NCBI GenBank assembly: GCA_003427395.1
Contig: BFEA01000086.1
Span: 1,854,515-1,882,641 of the forward strand
Source of the DNA: Chara braunii
Lineage: Eukaryota; Streptophyta; Charophyceae; Charales; Characeae
DNA length: 28,127 bases
Direction of reading: 5' to 3'
A program made the position numbers and the translations under genes. The notes beneath the pieces are model-generated. The model was not told the DNA's origin. It did no database searches and saw only the letters and a list, made by a program, of their open reading frames with translations. Each line of letters opens with the position of its first letter. Position 1 is the first letter of the stretch. Below are positions 1 to 8,491 of this stretch, piece after piece.

Positions 1-52
<52 letters not shown>
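1..52. repeat. (CT)n microsatellite
   Basis: Nearly perfect CT dinucleotide repeat running from the left edge of the window to about position 52, then a short C run. It probably continues outside the window. Confidence 0.97.
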
Positions 53-53
<1 letters not shown>

Positions 54-467
54 CCGTCGTTCCCATTGCGCACGATTCGGTCATGGTACTCCCACCCTCC
101 CCTCCTTCGCGCTACCTCCTGCCTCCCCCTACCTCCTGTTGGCGCGGCCCTCCCCCGCACCCCGTTGCCGCCCGAAACCGCTTTCCCACCAACCGACACC
201 CCCCCCCTCTTGCGATGCCGCCCGTGGCAGTTACCGGCAGGCCTCCCCTCGACCCGCCCTTTTTCGTGAACCGCCGGGCCCTTTTTCCCTTGCCCCCGGC
301 CTCCACGAACCGCCACCGCCAATTTTCGCGCGCCGTGGTTTCTGGTGCCACCGCGAAATGCCGCGTCGGGCCTCCACGAAACGCCCCGCCCACATTTTCG
401 CTGGGCCCGACGGGACGCGTCACGCTGGGCCCTTTGCTTGCTTTAGGAGTATAGAGAAGAGATAGAG
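53..467. other. C-rich stretch, no gene recognised
   Basis: Strongly C-rich, GC-rich DNA. Several frames stay open on both strands, which is expected from the scarcity of A/T-rich stop codons; their translations are Pro/Arg/Ala-rich and resemble no family I know. The last 30 bases turn AT-rich just before the LTR. I see no gene, RNA or mobile-element hallmark here. Confidence 0.6.
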
Positions 468-483
468 ATTCTAAATTTTATTC

Positions 484-1271
484 TGTCCCATTTTGGGATG
501 CGGTTCCGGTACCAGAGTCGAACTCAAGAGCTTAGCTCAATGGGTACACACCCATGAGCTGTTGAAATACAGACCTGTGTTCGGGTCTAGATGATGGAAC
601 TTGATGAATAAAACCAAATATCGGGCCCGGTCAACTCGGTAATGATATCTCGAGGCCGGTACTTAGGATCCAGCCCTTCATGGCAGTCGTAGAAATCAGG
701 GTGGCGCGGAAGCAACTAGCGACAGCCGAAGCATAGGCCGCTCGCCCCTGCGTTATCTATATCCGGGCGAGTTGACTCAATCGATGAGTTGTTACACACT
801 CCTTAGCGGATTTCGACTTCCACGTCCACCGTCCTGCTATCTATATCAATCAGCGCCCTTTATGGTGTATGGGTTAGAGCGCAGTTTGACACGATCGGGG
901 CCAGAGGCGCCGTGGTGGAGGTCGCAGCCACAACGCGAGCAGGTCCGATTGAGGGGCGTTGACCACGCGTACCCCCTATGCTACAGCGAACGAGAAACAC
1001 CCTCGGTCGGGCCGCCTCTGCGATTGCATACGAAAAGCTTTCGCACGTGGTTCGGTAGCTCGGCGGGGATACACCCACCCAAGGGATGGTGACAACTCCC
1101 GCAGGTGGAGGCAAGCAGTGCCTCGCGTGACCCTGTCCTGTCGTAGGGGCTCGCAAGAGGTACGGCTGGCGCACTCGGCCGGAGCAGCAAACCTCGCTCT
1201 ACGACGAAGTCCTGCAAAATCCTGCGTGACACGGTCGGGAGGGTCCCCCTGCGGGACCGATGCGCCCGACA
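484..1271 (+). repeat. 5' LTR of the LARD-like element
   Basis: 788 bp, beginning TGTCCC and ending CGACA, directly upstream of a primer-binding site. It aligns along its length with 5035-6095 once an adapter and a duplicated block are removed there (788 against 787 bp). A diverged relative of its left half lies at about 15866-16130 and a relative of its right third at about 23715-24006, so this is a dispersed family. It includes a tRNA-like module at 533-590. Confidence 0.72.
533..590 (+). other. tRNA-like (Pol III A/B-box) module inside the LTR
   Basis: TAGCTCAATGGGT resembles a tRNA A box, GTGTTCGGGTC a B box, and between them lies a short CTGT/ACAG stem whose loop contains GAAA, somewhat like the anticodon arm of tRNA-Phe(GAA). 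It also contains two clear hairpins: AGCTC(A)ATGGGT pairing with ACCCATGAGCT, and AGACC with GGTCT. The same module occurs in both halves of the duplicated 3' LTR and, degraded, at about 15870-15925. It is too altered to be a functional tRNA; it may be a tRNA-derived SINE captured by the LTR or an internal Pol III-like promoter. Confidence 0.4.
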
Positions 1272-1273
1272 GG

Positions 1274-1294
1274 TGGCGCCGTTGCCAAGGATCT
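1274..1294 (+). promoter_or_regulatory. Primer-binding site, tRNA-Asp type
   Basis: TGGCGCCGTTGCC followed by AAGGATC. By my knowledge of plant tRNA-Asp(GUC), whose 3' end is ...GGCAACGGCGCCA, this is complementary at about 19 of 21 positions. Its place two bases after the LTR end is as expected for minus-strand priming. Confidence 0.72.
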
Positions 1295-2756
1295 CGGCTG
1301 CCTACCGAGGTCCGTAGAGATCGAACCCAACTTAAAAGCAGGTCAATGATCCAGGCAAAACGACAAGCTTTATTAATGGCGTTAGATAAAAGAGTGATGT
1401 GATGACGATTGTAGTGGGATTGCACTTTTGAATGACAGTGTCATGGTACACTAGCGATAGGAAATGACTTGGGGTTAGGAAGAAGTATTTTCCTCTTACG
1501 AAAAGACTCTTGTAAGGGAAACCATAAACGTTTTATTTAACTAAGCATTTGAGTTTATCATTTTAGCTCTTTGAGCCTATCTATGAAATTTATTCATTTA
1601 CGTCAGCATAAGTAAGCTTATTTAAATAAAGACTCATGTAATTCGATGTACTTGATGTCATTTATCTGAGGTTTATTTATTTATGACTAGCCACAATAAC
1701 TATCTTTTTGATTTTATTTATTTAAATACAATTCTTCCAAGTTTATCTATATAAGTTAGTCAACTTGAAATTATCAACTTATGTCTATTTTTTCTCAATC
1801 GATACGCATGGGTTGATCTTTTCAAAGAGGGTAAAAAAGTTACACAGAATCCACGCCCGATCGATGCGGATTCGGAGGTGAATGGAGTGACCAGTTTCTT
1901 GGGAAAGTGAATTTCGCAAGAAAGTGGTCAATGTGTGAAGTCTACCGTAAAGAAAGTTGCAACCCTATGTTATTGTTCCCTGAGAGATAGCTTTTAAGAA
2001 ATTATAATCTTGTCTTGTAGGTAGTAGTGAGACCCACGCCGGAACTATGTTCCTGGTCCATAATGCGGTATTGTCGTCTGATCCTATGTGGTAAAATGAC
2101 TACATTACTACCGAATAGGACGAAAGTGTCTGAACCTTGTCAGACCATAGCCTTTGAGGGAGGCGGCTACTGCCTGCCACAGAGAGGTAGGGGCCCTAGG
2201 GGGTGAATCCCCAACTATTTTTGTGTCAAGTGGGTTCATCTGCATGCGAAGGTATAGGCCATCCCGGAGAAGGCATGGTGAGGTTGACTACCTTATTAGC
2301 AAGAGTCTGTAAGGTGCAAGTGCTGGAATCGGACGGAGATGCAGTGAGGCTTGATCTTTGAGCGGGGATCAGGAATAAGATGTTATCCCTAAGAGAAAGG
2401 GTTACACTGCCCCTCGACACAATATATTTTTGTCAAAGCCTCGGGAAGTATAATATAATACCTTTATAATTCTTGCATTTGAAAGCCTTCATGGTTGGAA
2501 AAATCCACTTGATCATAGCATCATTATTCATGGTTATTCTTTCTCCATTATAATGCATAGCATTACAATATATTATTGTTGTTATTTTGTCCTTAAAAAT
2601 ATATACGATCTACAAGTTTAGCGTAAAAATTATTTTTTAAGCCGACGTCTGCGATATTGTTATGATTGCGACCGTTTTCCACTTACGACTATTAAGGTCG
2701 TGACACTTTTGTGTGATACCTGGTGATATTGTGATCACCCTTGATTCTTTTTCGAA

Positions 2757-2893
2757 TTGGGATTTTTCCCAACCTTGAGTATATTGGTGATATAGTGATT
2801 ACCCTAATTTATTTTTGAGTTAAGGTTGTTCAACTCTGAGTATATGTGTGCCCTTAAGACTATTTTTGTTCCTGTGAGTTGGGATATCCCGAC
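2757..2893 (+). repeat. Three ~60-bp repeats, each with a hairpin
   Basis: Diverged tandem units, visible in the recurring GGTGATAT..GTGAT.ACC openings at 2722 and 2786. Each unit carries a stem with changed bases that still pairs: TTGGGA/TCCCAA at 2757-2772, GAGTT/AACTC at 2817-2836, GTTGGG/CCCGAC (one G-T pair) at 2878-2893. Stem starts are 60 and 61 bp apart. Confidence 0.5.
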
Positions 2894-3262
2894 CCTATAT
2901 GTAATAAAGACTATAGACTACCTCTTTGTTTGACGATCACAATCACTCTCACATATGTGCACTTATCCTGATGTATGATGATTTTTTGTGTGAAAGGTGT
3001 ACAGGATGCATCTCGTGCGTTTTTGTGAATGTCAAATTTGAAAATTGTCTACTCTTTGATATACTCGCGCAATCTGCCTACGGACGGACAATAGGCTCGA
3101 GTATAAGAGAGGGAAACACAGTTTGTTTGGTGAAAATATGTGCAAATTTCAAGGGATCTATGAGTCCTTTGAGACTCAAATGCTTGTCTATGCCAAATGA
3201 TTGTTGAGTTGAGACAAGGACCCACAAGTTGGCCTTTCAATAACGAGTGTTTTATGGTTGAT

Positions 3263-3330
3263 TCCCCTCCATGTGGGAGGTGGTTGTGAGATTATATGAG
3301 TGACTCCCCTTCAAAAGTGGAAGGTGGTTA
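3263..3330 (+). repeat. Pair of ~42-bp repeats with compensated stems
   Basis: CCCCTCC-ATGT-GGGAGGTGGTT near 3264-3283 is followed by CCCCTTC-AAAAGT-GGAAGGTGGTT near 3306-3329. The stem CCTCC/GGAGG in the first unit has become CCTTC/GGAAGG in the second, so pairing is kept despite base changes. Confidence 0.45.
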
Positions 3331-5034
3331 AATGATTTGAAACGACATGGACAACAGTTTGGATGATAAAGTTTGACGAGAAAAAAATATATATATATTA
3401 TTATTAATATTTTTATTTTTTTTTGGTGAAATTTTGGAAGGTCGCAAGTTGATGAAATTTTGAGAGATGTCTTTAAGATGTGTGGTCTGCTTTACTCTAA
3501 TCAAGTGGGAGGCCACGACCTTGTGAATCTGACAGTTATTTTTTGTGGATTTTTGAGAGGATGCAATGCTCTCTTTTTGTCCCATAGAGAATTGGTAAAT
3601 GCCTTTTGAGAAAGACAGACCTCTGCATAGTCCCGTAGTAGGCCTGAGATTATTGCGACATACCGTCCAGTTACTAGGATGCTAATCTTAAGACATGTAT
3701 GAGACCCAGCTAGGGGTTAATCCGGCATCACTAAGGCGCAACCCCTAATGTTGGCTCCTAACCGACGTAACCTGGCAGCGGGCCCACGTCTCACCTAAGG
3801 GTAAGGCTTGAGGGGTGTGGCCACCTTAGAGAGTTTTTATTCCAGCGGGATGACGGAGGGATAGGAGTCGAGTCTGTCGTGTTTTTTTAGAGTCCTGATA
3901 GAATGTTTATCAGGAAAAATTGCCTATCGTTGGACAAAGGGAGAGGATTATCAATGATTACTTGGAACAAACTTAACATTGTGGTACGGATCAAGTATCC
4001 CGGTGTCCAAGGTCTGGTCACAGGAGACCCAGGTTGAAACCCTGACAGTGATTAGTTGTGACCGAGGGTCATTTAATAAGATCCTCAAACGGAGTCAAGT
4101 TGGCCGATCGGATTGGTTATTTTCTCGTCAACATTTGAAGTTATGGATGAATTGATAGCTTTTGATTATTCGAAGCGAAGGGGATGTCGCTTAATAAGGT
4201 CCAGTAAGGTGTCGGCGTGAATACCCTTGCAAGGGTATCCGCCCTGGTTTTTGCAAGTGACAGAAAAGGGTTTTCGATTTGAAAGTTAGGGACGGACCAC
4301 GAGCCGCGGCTGAATTTCCTTACGTGACTAAGAATATGGGACTGTTTGAAGGGAGTAGGAAGTGCGTGGGTGCGCAAGTTTTAAGGCGCGCATGATCTTT
4401 TCTTTTTGATATTATAAAATCGATACTGATCAACCTTTGATTTTGATTTAATCAGGACTAAATGATCTTTTTCTTTTCGTCAGCGAAATTGTTTATGGCG
4501 TATACGCAAGTACGGAGATTGGCATAGATAAAAGTTCGAGCTTTCTACCGCTAGGAAGGAAAAGGCGTGGGCTTGAGGCAAGGAGTGGCGCGTACGGCGG
4601 TTGTGAGCGGAGCCGAGCTCTTTGTATGGCGAGTGATTGCGCCTCGGTGGCCATGGGTGGGGTTGCAGACCAAGGTATGGGCTTGGGGCGCTTTGGTAGG
4701 CCTGTGGGCGGCATAGAGACCTGCTCTAACTTAAATCGCGGTTATTAGTCTCAGACTTGGGCCTAGCCCTATAGGTTACGACTTTGGACTGATACTACGA
4801 AGACCCGAGGATCAAGGCCAGCAGCCGACAACGAAGGAGCGCAGGAGCGTCTTATGAAGGAAACAGAAGGGTCGAGGGTCCCGCGGGAGTATCCCCCTTA
4901 GTTTTGCCAAGGAGTCCGATCGCGGGACCGATGGCCAGGACCGAAGGTCGGGTTCCGACGTCCTTCCCCTCCCGTAACCGTTTCTCATATTTTTCTAACT
5001 TTTATTACTCTTTTTATTATTCTTAATTTTATTC

Positions 5035-6095
5035 TGTCCCATTTTGGGACGCGGTTCCGGTACCAGCGTCGAACCCAAGAGCTTAGCTCCATGGGTAAAC
5101 ACCCATGAGCTGTTGAAATACAGACCTGTGTTCGGGTCTAGATGATGGAACTTGATGAATAAAACCAAATATCGGTCCCGGTCAACTCGGTAATGATATC
5201 TCGAGGCCGGTACTTAGGATCCAGCCCTTCGAGGCAGTCGTAGAAATCAAGGTGGCGCGGAAGCAACTAGCGACAGCCGAAGCATAGGTCGCTCGCCCCT
5301 GCGTTATCTCTGTCTCTTATACACATCTAGATGTGTATAAGAGACAGCTCAAGAGCTTAGCTCAATGGGTACACACCCATGAGCTGTTGAAATACAGACC
5401 TGTGTTCGGGTCTAGATGATGGAACTTGATGAATAAAACCAAATATCGGTCCCGGTCAACTCGGTAATGATATCTCGAGGCCGGTACTTAGGATCCAGCC
5501 CTTCGAGGCAGTCGTAGAAATCAAGGTGGCGCGGAAGCAACTAGCGACAGCCGAAGCATAGGTCGCTCGCCCCTGCGTTATCTATATCGGGGCGAGTTGA
5601 CTCGATCGATGAGTTGTTACACACTTCTTAGCGGATTTCGACTTCCACGGCCACCGTCCTGCTATCTATATCAATCAGCGCCCTTTATGGTGTCTGGGTT
5701 AGAGCGCAGTTTGACACGATCCGGCCAGAGGTGCCGTGGTGGAGGTCGCAGCCACAACGCGTGCAGGTCCGATTGAGGGGCGTTGACCGCGCGTACCCCC
5801 TATGCTACAGCGAACGAGAAACGCTCTCGGTTGGACCGCCTCTGCGATTGCATACGAAAAGCTTTTGCACGTGGTTCGGTAGCTCAGCGGGGATACGCCC
5901 ACCCAAGGAATGGTGACAACTCCCGCGGGTGGAGGTAAGCAATGCCTCACGTGACCCTATCCTATTGTAGGGGCTCGCGAGAGGTATGGCTGGCGCACTC
6001 GGCCGGACTGGCAAACCGCGCTCTACGACGAAGTCCTGCAAAATCCTGCGTGATGCGGCCGGGAGGGTTCCCCTGCGGGACCGATGCGCCCGACA
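5035..6095 (+). repeat. 3' LTR, artificially lengthened
   Basis: Matches the 5' LTR from TGTCCC to CGACA. It is 1061 bp as assembled, but contains a 38-bp adapter (5310-5347) and a second copy (5348-5583) of bases 5074-5309. Removing 38 + 236 bp gives 787 bp, against 788 bp for the 5' LTR. The first ~25 bases of the right copy (CTCAAGAGC...) agree with the 5' LTR better than the left copy (CCCAAGAGC...) does. Confidence 0.72.
5310..5347. other. Nextera mate-pair junction adapter (artefact)
   Basis: CTGTCTCTTATACACATCT is immediately followed by its reverse complement, giving a perfect 38-bp palindrome. This is the Tn5 mosaic end, doubled as in circularised Nextera mate-pair libraries. It is sequencing-library DNA left in the assembly, not part of the genome. 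Confidence 0.98.
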
Positions 6096-6552
6096 GCACA
6101 CACACTGAATGGACACCCACCCTTGCAAGGGTGCCAGTTCCAACAACGTGGTCAGTCTTTGGGGCAACTCCTGTCTAGATACAGGAATAATGATTGTGCA
6201 TTCCAGGCAGGTGACGACCGTAGCCCGTCAAAGTGTGCATGAATGCCTCCACAATGTTGATGCATACCCCACACTGCGCCATCCATGCCATTATGTACAT
6301 TCTCACAACGCTAGTCTTCGCATTTCCCAGCCTGCATGGGCTTCTACTCTTCATCGGGTCAAAGAACAAAACTAGCCCATTGCATTTTGAAACCCTAAGG
6401 ATGGCCCTGCTGCAGGAGATGCCGTGGTTCATTGACGGGCACAGGGATTCACAGAGTTAGCGGCGTTTGTTGGGATCAAAAGTTTGAAGTTTGAACCCCT
6501 GTATTCACCATGAAAGAGCAAAGTTCTATATCCCTGGGCGAAAGGGACCTCG
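6096..6552. other. Spacer, no gene recognised
   Basis: Begins with a short CA run after the LTR. Short frames exist on both strands but none resembles a known protein. The segment 6200-6390, read on the minus strand, shows patchy similarity to 16805-16955 on the plus strand (for example a TTCTTTGAYCC block followed by an ACATHAWT.GCAT block), which suggests an old dispersed repeat. Confidence 0.4.
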
Positions 6553-6673
6553 GAATGTGCTTGGAGCTCTTTTTTTTTTTTTCTTCTTTTTTTGCAAAAG
6601 GGAACGATCTATTTATAGGGATTGCCACGTGTTGAAAACCGGGCTCAGCGTCCCTTAGAATGTGCTTGTAGCT
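6553..6673 (-). mobile_element. Short poly(A) retroposon with 16-bp target duplication
   Basis: GAATGTGCTTGGAGCT (6553-6568) and GAATGTGCTTGTAGCT (6658-6673) flank an 89-bp insert that starts with a T-rich tract (6570-6593), that is a poly(A) tail on the minus strand. Long imperfect direct repeats plus an A tail are the mark of target-primed reverse transcription, as used by LINEs and SINEs. The insert is too short to show its source and is probably 5'-truncated. It split the tRNA-like sequence continuing at 6658. Confidence 0.6.
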
Positions 6674-6733
6674 GAAGTGGATAGGGCAGTAAACTATCGA
6701 TTCCGGGGTTGAGACTCCATCAGAGGCCTGAAG
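6658..6733 (+). mobile_element. tRNA-derived SINE head
   Basis: GTAGCTGAAGTGGATAGGGCA is close to a tRNA A box and D arm, and GGGGTTGAGACTCC about 30 bases later resembles a B box and T arm. The acceptor ends do not pair, so a tRNA gene is unlikely. Its start is duplicated at 6553-6568 by the retroposon insertion. Confidence 0.5.
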
Positions 6734-6984
6734 GTGGCAACAGAGAGTTGCCCTCACCGGGCCATTGTCATGTTTGGAGGATTGTACAGGGCGATTCGCC
6801 AAAAAGAATGGTGCAAATGATTTGAAACCGATGGAGCCTGAAACTGGATAGCTTGATTGCAAGGATCGGGTTCCTTTCCTTTTTTTTCCTAAGGAGCTGC
6901 CAAGGGCCATGAGGAGGAGAATGTGTGAGCCACCTTCCTCCAGGTCATGGAGAGGATTTACCACAGGGACGCCAAGAGTAGTCT

Positions 6985-7055
6985 CACCCCATGTGCCTGA
7001 ATGGTATAGACATGTGAAGACTCATAAACAGATCACAAGTTCGCATGCTCATGGA
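6985..7055 (+). mobile_element. Second tRNA-like SINE fragment
   Basis: GTGCCTGAATGGTATAGACA and, about 25 bases on, AAGTTCGCATGCTC have A-box/B-box character and spacing. The CATAAACAG block before the B box recurs at about 16427-16435 before another B-box-like GCGTTCAAACC, suggesting two members of one family. Confidence 0.32.
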
Positions 7056-7111
7056 ATCACAATTATCACATGGATGCAATAATATCAACGACGCTAGGGG
7101 CTAAACTCCTT

Positions 7112-7115
7112 AAGG
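7112..7115. repeat. Target-site duplication, left (AAGG)
   Basis: AAGG directly left of the LTR at 7116 matches AAGG directly right of the other LTR at 15635-15638. Four bases is one short of the usual five for Ty3/gypsy elements, so chance is not excluded. Confidence 0.55.
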
Positions 7116-7958
7116 TGCAATCATACTTGTTCTCATTCACACTTTTCATGCATGTAAACAGTAGCGCAGCAAACTGGCGACATGCACCCACTCAACACTC
7201 AGAGATATGGCATCCAGATACGAGTTCACTTTCAATTGGCTATGGCGACTCAGCGCCCAAACAACTCACTGTTCACATACACCGGATCACCCTGGATATC
7301 CCACACGCGACTCTCTGAACTCACACACACACTCGCTACACACTAACTCTAGCTATGGCGGCTATGGCCGCAACTACCCTATCGCTATGCTACGCTCCTT
7401 CTCTCTCGCCCACTTCAGCTCCAGGCTCTCTGCAGACCTCCTTGCACAAGTCGTTGTGGCAGCGCTTCCGCATGGCTCACGCAGGAATGAATGAATGTCT
7501 GGGCGCTGCCTCTTGATTTATACTTCTGAAACTCGTTGGTCTGCCCTTTGCCATCGGCCCATGGTGCTCACAGTCCCTTGTGGTACTTGCTGGACCGGAC
7601 TGGGACTGACTGGACCTTACCGCTGACTGAGTGGGGACTCACTGCCAACCTACCACCGTCGTACTGCAATCGCACAACAGTTTAGTCCACCACTTGACTC
7701 ACCACTTGCCCACTTGCCGACCTTCCAGAAGGTTACAACTAGGACTTCTAGACTTCGCTAAGACTTCTATTCGACAGACCTACAGATCGAACCCCTGCTA
7801 CCTATGGACCTATGACAGCCTATCAACTGTTTACGAATACACAGGTCACAGGTTCAACTCTCGGGGTCTACAGAGGTACTGTACACAGGTTGGGCAAGGT
7901 CTAGGGATCGAACCCTGGGATCTGCGTCTGCTACTGCAAAGAGGTGAAAACCGTTTCA
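7116..7958 (-). repeat. 3' LTR of the gypsy element
   Basis: 843 bp; read on the minus strand it begins TGAAACGG and ends GATTGCA, with TG...CA termini. It matches 14821-15634 at roughly 97-98% by eye; the other copy lacks about 35 bp corresponding to 7447-7481 and has a longer CA run. Two GGTTCGATC-like B-box motifs lie near its minus-strand start. Confidence 0.92.
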
Positions 7959-7971
7959 CTCCCGCCGTCCT
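7959..7971 (-). promoter_or_regulatory. Polypurine tract-like site
   Basis: On the minus strand AGGACGGCGGGAG stands directly before the 3' LTR. It is purine-rich with two C interruptions, in the place where plus-strand DNA synthesis is primed. Confidence 0.5.
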
Positions 7972-7996
7972 AAATTTGAGGTCCTCCGAGAATATA

Positions 7997-8491
7997 TCAG
8001 TCCAAGGCAGGACCTTTACCCTTTCTATCACGTTCATAGGCTCTGACTATATCGGGAGCTGTTTCTAGAAGTTTTGTTCTAGTGAACCAGCGGTCGTCTT
8101 CCGGTTCTTGGTAAGCAAACCGGACCTTATACTGTTTCTGTGGACGACCTCTACCTCCTGTTCTAAAGGCATCTTCATCTACAATGTCGTCAATGTCATA
8201 ACTTCCATCCATATCCGGGGGGATCATGGATCTTCTTGAAGGGAACTGTTGATTTGTGACACACGGCAACAACTTCGAAGCATGGAAAACAGGGTATGTG
8301 TGGAGCTGTGCTGGAATCTCTATAGTGTAGGACGGTCCATCCTCTCCGCCCTTGACTTCTAGAACCGGCCACGGTCCTCTATATGCAGGCAGCAACTTCT
8401 ACAAGATGTGCTCCTCAGGTGCAAACTCTTTAGACTTGACCCAGACTAAGTCGCCTACCTGAAACTGCGATGGGCGACAGTGCTTATTGGC
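7997..8491 (-). pseudogene. Integrase C-terminus and chromodomain-like tail (broken)
   Basis: Continues in the same frame as the main pol fragment after an in-frame TAG at 8489-8491. A second in-frame TAG lies at about 8396-8398. Between them is the integrase C-terminal signature QVGDLVWVK; after the second comes LLPAYRGPWPVLEV, the pattern of the Ty3/gypsy integrase C-terminus, then VFHASKLL. The last 60 residues (DIDDIVDEDAF ... YKVRF ... DDRWFTRTKL) have the outline of a chromodomain, which in chromoviruses helps direct insertion to chromatin. The typical aromatic cage is only partly visible, so the chromodomain call is tentative. Confidence 0.75.

Larger units (their letters stand above)
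1295..5034 (+). other. Non-coding interior of the LARD-like element
   Basis: About 3.7 kb, AT-rich in 1400-3600 and GC-richer towards 4500-5000. The longest frames are under 100 codons and match no family I know. It holds a hairpin just after the primer site, two series of short repeated hairpins (2757-2893, 3263-3330), and AT microsatellite-like sequence near 3390-3425. The sequence before the 3' LTR is T-rich, not a polypurine tract. If this element moves, gag and enzymes must come from elsewhere. Confidence 0.55.
484..6095 (+). mobile_element. Non-coding LTR retrotransposon (LARD-like)
   Basis: Two direct repeats (484-1271 and 5035-6095) enclose about 3.76 kb without a gag or pol reading frame on either strand. 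The left repeat is followed after two bases by a tRNA-Asp-type primer site, which sets the orientation as plus. Both repeats have TGTC...GACA ends. Large non-coding LTR elements of this kind (LARDs) are mobilised in trans by autonomous relatives. Weak points: I see no clear polypurine tract before 5035, no convincing target duplication, and 16 bases upstream of both repeats are nearly identical (468-483, 5019-5034; 15 of 16), so the LTR edge may lie further left or the two repeats may be separate insertions. Confidence 0.6.

Noticed and set aside
82-465. Open frames of 100-120 codons on both strands in the C-rich start
   Set aside because: Overlapping open frames in several phases follow from GC-rich, stop-poor composition; translations are Pro/Arg/Ala-rich without a domain.
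772-1425. Frames of 80-150 codons on both strands in the LTR
   Set aside because: They lie within a repeat identified by its partner copy and primer site, are open in opposite strands, and the matching frames in the other LTR differ.
5310-5347. Perfect 38-bp palindrome as a possible transposon end or terminator
   Set aside because: It is exactly the doubled Tn5 mosaic end used in Nextera libraries.
6476-6964. 162-codon minus-strand frame
   Set aside because: It crosses the SINE and the poly(A) retroposon with its target duplication; the Lys-rich part is the translated A tail.
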